The notes under the pieces are model-generated. The model worked only from the letters and a program-made list of their open reading frames with translations, made no database searches and was not told the DNA's origin. From Microbacterium sp. 1.5R (GTDB lineage: Bacteria > Actinomycetota > Actinomycetes > Actinomycetales > Microbacteriaceae), in assembly GCF_001889265.1 (NCBI RefSeq), contig NZ_CP018151.1, forward strand, positions 2,046,001 through 2,110,000: DNA of 64,000 nt. The letters are read 5' to 3'. Shown here in pieces: positions 59,795 to 64,000 of this stretch. Both the position numbers and the translations under genes were made by a program. The stretch's first letter is position 1. Every line of letters starts with the position of its first letter.

Positions 59795-60664
59795 ATGACG
59801 CTGGCGCGGACCGACTGGCTGGAACGCGAACGAGCGCACCAGACGAGAGCCGACGCCCTCACGGCTGAGCATCGGGAACGAGCCGCGCGGGGCGAGAAGC
59901 ACCCGGTATGGGACTTCCTGTTCACCTATTACAGCTACAAACCCGCGCAGCTGCGTCGGTGGCACCCCGGCGCCGGGGTCGAGCTCGAGGAGGCCGACGA
60001 GCGGCTGACCTGGCGGTGGTACTCCCCCGGCGCGACCAGAGCCGGTGCGGTGCCGGATGCCGCTGCCTTCGCGCGCGAGAAGGCAGACCTCGTTGGCCTC
60101 ATCGAGCGGATGCTGCGTCGCACCGCCTCTCGACCCGGGCAGTTCGGATGCTTCGGACTGCATGAGTGGGCGATGGTCTATCGAGCGGATGAGCACAGAC
60201 ACGCGGTGCCCCTGCGTCTCGGGCAGGACGCAACGGATCTGGTCGTCGAGAGCCATGACCTCAGATGCACCCACTTCGATGCCTTCCGGTTCTTCACACC
60301 CGCGGCCGTGCCTCGCAACCGCACGGAACTGACCCGCGACGAGCAGCCCCTGTTCGAGCAGCCCGGATGCCTTCATGCCGGCATGGACCTGTACAAATGG
60401 GCGGTCAAGCTGGGCCCCCTCGTGCCCGGCGAACTTCTGCTCGACACGTTCGAGCTCGCAAGAGACATCCGCCTTCTTGACATGCAGGCCGCGCCGTACG
60501 ACCTGGCACCGTGGGGTGTCGAGCCCGTACCGATCGAGACGACCGAGGGCAAGGCGGAGTACGTCCGCCGGCAGCGCGTGTTCGCAGAGCGCGGTGGGCA
60601 TCTGCGCGGCGAGCTGCTGCATGCCTGGCTCGGCTCCACCACCGCCGTCACGCTCGCGGGCTGA
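59795..60664 (+). CDS. 3-methyladenine DNA glycosylase-like protein
   Basis: 289 residues from ATG 59795 with GAGGTG six bases upstream. Relatives in this group carry the automatic name 3-methyladenine DNA glycosylase, but I see no Tag zinc cluster or helix-hairpin-helix with a catalytic aspartate. Conserved-looking blocks are FTYYSYKPAQLRRWHPG (about 43-59), GLHEWAMVYR and GCLHAGMDLYKWAVKLGP. The activity should be treated as unproven. Last gene of the DedA-App1 operon. Confidence 0.6.
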   Translation: MTLARTDWLERERAHQTRADALTAEHRERAARGEKHPVWDFLFTYYSYKPAQLRRWHPGAGVELEEADERLTWRWYSPGATRAGAVPDAAAFAREKADLVGLIERMLRRTASRPGQFGCFGLHEWAMVYRADEHRHAVPLRLGQDATDLVVESHDLRCTHFDAFRFFTPAAVPRNRTELTRDEQPLFEQPGCLHAGMDLYKWAVKLGPLVPGELLLDTFELARDIRLLDMQAAPYDLAPWGVEPVPIETTEGKAEYVRRQRVFAERGGHLRGELLHAWLGSTTAVTLAG

Positions 60665-60686
60665 CCGGCGTGAGCGGGCTGAACGA

Positions 60687-61874
60687 TCAGTCCGCCGGCT
60701 CGCACTCCGGGCACGGTGCCCAGTCGGTGGTCGCTGACGTCGACTGCAGGCGCAACGTCATCACGCGGGTGGCCGCGTCGGCGAGCCGATCGGCGGGCAG
60801 CACCCCCGCATCGACCGCATCCGCGAGCCCGCGGACGATCTGGCCGGCGGTGTCGGGAGTCGAACCGGCGATCATCAGCACGAGGTCGCTCCCGGCGACG
60901 ACCGCCGACACGGCGTTCGTCACGGGGTCGGCGTACTCGGGTATCCCCGAGGACTGCAGCATCCCGAGGTCATCGGTCACGATCACGCCGTCGAATCCCA
61001 GTTGTTCACGGGCGATCTCGTGCCAGCGCGCCGACAGAGACGCGGGAGCAGGATCGATCGAGGTGTAGGCCAGGTGGCCGAACATCAGCAGAGAGGCACC
61101 GGCCTCGATACCTGCAACGAAAGGCACCGCGTCCGTGGAACGCCACTCATCGATGGTCTCGGCTGTGGCAGGGACAGCACTGTGGGAGTCGCCCGGCGCC
61201 GCCCCATGACCGGGGAAGTGCTTCAGCGTGGAGGCGATGATCTGCTCTTGCGCCGTGGTGGCGGCAGCGACTCGCTCGGCGGCCGTCTGGGGGTCGGTGC
61301 CGAGTGCCCTGCCGTAGATGAATGACGACGGGTCGGACGTCACGTCTGCGACCGTGCCGAAGTTCACGGTGATCCCCGCTCTCGCCACCAGCGCCGCGCG
61401 GGCGGAGAAGGCCGACGACGTGTCGGAGACCGGCTGCGATTTCAAGACGGTCGAGGCGGGGAAACCATCGCCGACGAGGCGCGACACGATCCCGCCCTCC
61501 TGATCGACCGCCACGAGCGGAGGCAGCGCGGGGTCGACCGTGAGAGCAGACGTGAGGGTCTGGAGCTCGACGTCGGTCGCCGGGATGTTCGCTCCCATCA
61601 GGATGAAACCGCCCAGGTCCTGCTGCATGTAGGCGCGGAGCGCTCCGGCATCCGTCGTCGGGATGTGCCCCATCACAACGCTCGCCGCCTGCTCGACCGT
61701 CGTCATCTCGGCGACGAGAGCCTCGGCGTGCTCGCCGATCGCTGGTGAGGAGATCTGCGCATGGGCGAGACCGCCCTGCACCGAGCCGACAGCCGCGGCA
61801 GAGGCCGGTCCGGCCGCCGTCGCGAGGGCGACGAACGCCGCGGCACTGACCGCTCCGAAGCGACGTCGCAGCAT
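60687..61874 (-). CDS. Secreted glycoside hydrolase family 3 (NagZ-like)
   Basis: 395 residues. A Sec signal peptide (RRR then a hydrophobic stretch ending ASA, about residue 27) means it is exported. GH3 N-terminal barrel only. VDQEGGIVSRL (about 122-132), the KHFPGHGAAPGDSHSAVP loop (about 216-233) with the Asp/His pair typical of beta-N-acetylhexosaminidases, and nucleophile VTDDLGML (about 296-303). Likely a cell-wall sugar hydrolase. It begins four bases after the NAD(P)-binding gene. Confidence 0.88.
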   Translation of the reverse strand: MLRRRFGAVSAAAFVALATAAGPASAAAVGSVQGGLAHAQISSPAIGEHAEALVAEMTTVEQAASVVMGHIPTTDAGALRAYMQQDLGGFILMGANIPATDVELQTLTSALTVDPALPPLVAVDQEGGIVSRLVGDGFPASTVLKSQPVSDTSSAFSARAALVARAGITVNFGTVADVTSDPSSFIYGRALGTDPQTAAERVAAATTAQEQIIASTLKHFPGHGAAPGDSHSAVPATAETIDEWRSTDAVPFVAGIEAGASLLMFGHLAYTSIDPAPASLSARWHEIAREQLGFDGVIVTDDLGMLQSSGIPEYADPVTNAVSAVVAGSDLVLMIAGSTPDTAGQIVRGLADAVDAGVLPADRLADAATRVMTLRLQSTSATTDWAPCPECEPAD

Positions 61875-61878
61875 GAAG

Positions 61879-62535
61879 TCAGGTGGTGAGAGCGTCGGCG
61901 ATGGGCACGCCGGAGTCGGCCGTGCCGTTTCCGAATCGGATGGTGCGGCCGAACGTCGAGGGGTTGCCGAGAGATTCCGCGATCACAGCCGCCACATCGG
62001 CGCGCGCGACCTCGCCCTTGCCGTCCGGGTCGAGCAGGATACGGCCCGTCGGCTCATCGAACGTGAGCGTGCCGGGGCCGAGGATCGTACCGTCGAGGTT
62101 CGTCGATCGCAGGTGCTCGTCCGCCGCCCACTTCGCATCCGCGTAGGCGAAGAACCCGTCGTCCTCAGCCACTCCGTGATCGGCCTTCGAACCGATCCAC
62201 GAGACCATGACATAGCGCATGACCCCCGCCGCCTCTGCGGCATCCATGGTGCGGATCGCCGCGTCACGATCGACGGCGTACGTGCGATCCGCGGAACCCC
62301 CACCGGCCCCGGCCGACCAGACGACGGCATCGTGACCGCGGATGATCTCCGCGAGTTCAGACGTGTCGAGGGTCTCGACGTCGGCGACGAGCGCGTGCGC
62401 CCCTGTCGCCTCGACCTCCGAGACGTGGTCGGGGTTGCGGATGACCGAGGTCACCTCGTCACCCCGGTCGACGAGAAGAGGAGCGAGAAGCAGTGCGATG
62501 CGGCCGTGGCCGCCGAAGACGATGATTCGCGACAT
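61879..62535 (-). CDS. SDR/NmrA-type NAD(P)-binding protein
   Basis: 218 residues. The Rossmann motif IVFGGHGRIALLLAPLL (about 5-21) has a GxGxxA-like pattern. MVSWIGSKAD and AYADAKWAADEHLRST supply the serine and the Y/K pair of atypical SDRs. Probably a sugar-epimerase-like or redox sensor protein. ATG 62535 is exactly seven bases after a minus-strand TAGGGT (62542-62547), predicting a leaderless message. Confidence 0.85.
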   Translation of the reverse strand: MSRIIVFGGHGRIALLLAPLLVDRGDEVTSVIRNPDHVSEVEATGAHALVADVETLDTSELAEIIRGHDAVVWSAGAGGGSADRTYAVDRDAAIRTMDAAEAAGVMRYVMVSWIGSKADHGVAEDDGFFAYADAKWAADEHLRSTNLDGTILGPGTLTFDEPTGRILLDPDGKGEVARADVAAVIAESLGNPSTFGRTIRFGNGTADSGVPIADALTT

Positions 62536-62592
62536 GTCTTCACCCTACGCGCCCTCGCCGACGTCGGCTCGGGACGAACGGGCCGAGATCGC

Positions 62593-63657
62593 TCAGGGGC
62601 TCCGGACCGATGCGACGGCCAGCGCCCGCTGGACGCCCTTCGCCGCTGAGCGTCCCGCCCTGTTCGCACCGATCGTGCTCGCCGACGGACCGTAGCCGAC
62701 GAGCTGGATCCGCGGGTCCTGCACCGCGGTCGTCCCCCGCCCGCCGCGGTCGAGCTGGATGCCCCCGGCCGCGCTGCGGAGGTGCAGCGGCGCGAGGTGC
62801 GCGATCGCCGGGCGGAACCCCGTCGCCCAGAGGATGACGTCGACCCGCTCGAAGGTGCCGTCGGCCCAGCGGACGCCGTCCGGCTCGATGCGCGAGAACA
62901 TCGGGCGGCGAGCAGCGTAGGCGCCGAGCCTCTCCGCCTCCCGTTCCTGCGGCCGCAGCATGAGCCCTGTGACGCTCACCACGCTCTCGGGAGGCAGCCC
63001 CTGGGCGACCCGTCGCTCGACGAGCGCGACGGCGGCTGCTCCTGCTTCGGGGGTGAAGTCGTCGCTGCGCCACACCGGCTCACGCCGCGTCACCCAGAGT
63101 GTGTCGGTGATCGGCGCCAGAGCTCCGAGGAACTGGACAGCCGACGCGCCCCCGCCGACGACGAGGACGCGCTTGCCCACGAAGTGCTCTGGTCCCGGAT
63201 AGTCGACCGTGTGCAGCTGCTCGCCGACGAACGTCTCCATCCCCGGGTAGTGCGGCAGGAACGGATGCGTCCAGGTCCCGGTCGCGTTGACGAGCGTCCG
63301 ACTGCGCCATTCCTGTTCCCCCGCGCGCACGACCAGGAGGCCGTCCTCGTCGACCACCCGGTCGACTCCCACGGGCCGGATCACCGGCAGGCGATGAGCG
63401 CGCTCATACGCCGCGAAGTATGCCGGCACGGCCATATTGGCGCGCTGCCCGTCTCGCGGCGGTGGAGAATCCCCCGGCAGCTCCGCCACGCCGTGCACGT
63501 CGCGCATCGTCAGAGCATCCCACCGGTGCCGCCATGCGCCTCCGGGCTCGGAGTCCGAGTCGAGCACGACATGACCGATGCCCAGACGGGTCAGATGAAA
63601 GGAGGCCGACAGACCGGCCTGACCGGCGCCGATCACGACGCTGTCCAGGATGCTCAC
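62593..63657 (-). CDS. FAD/NAD(P)-dependent flavoprotein monooxygenase-like
   Basis: 354 residues from GTG 63657. FAD-binding motif VVIGAGQAGLSASFHL (about 7-22) and NADPH-binding motif VLVVGGGASAVQFLGAL (about 160-176), with DVILWATGFRPAIAHL (about 277-292) near the C-terminus. This is the layout of single-component flavin monooxygenases (CzcO/YpeN-like). The substrate is unknown. Confidence 0.85.
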   Translation of the reverse strand: MSILDSVVIGAGQAGLSASFHLTRLGIGHVVLDSDSEPGGAWRHRWDALTMRDVHGVAELPGDSPPPRDGQRANMAVPAYFAAYERAHRLPVIRPVGVDRVVDEDGLLVVRAGEQEWRSRTLVNATGTWTHPFLPHYPGMETFVGEQLHTVDYPGPEHFVGKRVLVVGGGASAVQFLGALAPITDTLWVTRREPVWRSDDFTPEAGAAAVALVERRVAQGLPPESVVSVTGLMLRPQEREAERLGAYAARRPMFSRIEPDGVRWADGTFERVDVILWATGFRPAIAHLAPLHLRSAAGGIQLDRGGRGTTAVQDPRIQLVGYGPSASTIGANRAGRSAAKGVQRALAVASVRSP

Positions 63658-63698
63658 GATGATGACAACACCCGCGATCACGCGGTTGTTCCGGGGCG

Positions 63699-64000
63699 TC
63701 AGAGGGCGATCTGGTAGTGCGTGTACCCGGTGTGCGTCGCCACGCTGTCGTACAGCGCGCGGGCTGTCATGTTGGTCTCCTGCGTCAGCCAGTAGACCTT
63801 CTCGCACCCGTTCTCGACAGCCCAGTCACGCACGTGGGCGATCAGCAGCCGCCCCACCCCGGAGCCTCGGGACTCGCCGTCGACATAGAGGTCTTCGAGG
63901 TAGCAGTAGGGCGACGTGCTCCACGTCGCCGGGTGCGTGAGCCAGTGCACGATGCCGATCGCGCGCCCGTCGCCGTCGCGCGCGACCGCTCCGTGCAGAT
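63699..64000 (-). CDS. GNAT-family N-acetyltransferase (5' end outside window)
   Basis: The last hundred residues are present; the frame continues past the window edge. The acetyl-CoA motif is DGESRGSGVGRLLIAHVRD (R/Q-x-x-G-x-G/A), with YLEDLYV before it and VYWLTQETNMTARALYD after it, as in GNAT domains. The start codon and acceptor are unknown. A GTG at 63950 is internal to the domain and is not the start. Confidence 0.85.
   Translation of the reverse strand, partial: LHGAVARDGDGRAIGIVHWLTHPATWSTSPYCYLEDLYVDGESRGSGVGRLLIAHVRDWAVENGCEKVYWLTQETNMTARALYDSVATHTGYTHYQIAL

Overview
The window is a high-GC actinobacterial chromosome segment. It most resembles Microbacterium or another Microbacteriaceae. 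The reasons are the gene order ctaB-tkt-tal-pgi-zwf-opcA-pgl, the dusB-dgt-dnaG run, hrcA-dnaJ-rsmE-HIT-phoH-ybeY-CNNM-era, and leuS-comEA-comEC-holA-rpsT, together with frequent GTG/TTG starts and many apparently leaderless transcripts. Almost everything is core housekeeping sequence. I see no insertion sequence, prophage, CRISPR array or integrated element.

Layout. 1-2660 (minus): 3' part of a SUF iron-sulfur operon (sufB, sufD and the first codons of a third gene). 2890-5396: heme A synthesis (ctaA, ctaB) around a small membrane protein. 5727-13826 (plus): one tightly coupled pentose-phosphate/glycolysis operon, tkt-tal-pgi-zwf-opcA-pgl. 13839-16085: DMT-type transporter diverging from peptide deformylase, then a septum-formation-type lipoprotein. 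16233-16308: tRNA-Asn(GTT). 16405-21618 (minus): dusB-dgt-dnaG-orphan ABC ATPase. 21678-25748: glutathione peroxidase, DsbA-like protein, P-loop kinase-like protein, uppS-recO and a TRIC-type channel. 25818-27692 (minus): leuA with a short leader peptide. 27769-29354: a lipoprotein and a medium-chain reductase. 29435-36499 (minus): the long hrcA...era operon with a CIRCE operator. 36606-40416 (minus): hemW, a DUF1990 protein and lepA. 40657-46321 (plus): a peptide-type ABC importer (two permeases, a double ATPase and a lipoprotein binding protein). 46405-48885: hydrolase, MFS transporter, ribosomal protein S20. 49013-54001: holA, a damaged comEC, an FAD oxidoreductase inserted between comEC and comEA, and comEA. 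54109-58044 (minus): pabB-leuS. 58086-60664 (plus): DedA, App1-like phosphatase and a DNA-glycosylase-like protein. 60687-64000 (minus): NagZ-like glycosidase, NAD(P)-binding protein, flavoprotein and a truncated GNAT acetyltransferase.

The most interesting signals are regulatory. (i) The leuA leader encodes a 15-residue peptide with four consecutive Leu codons. The Leu-codon run is complementary over 10 nt to the leuA ribosome-binding region, and a separate 11-bp stem carries a loop that can form a pseudoknot. (ii) At about a dozen genes a -10-like hexamer lies exactly six bases before the start codon, which predicts leaderless mRNAs; several of these are back-to-back pairs. (iii) comEC has lost its middle section and its reading frame, while an oxidoreductase gene sits where comEA and comEC are normally adjacent.
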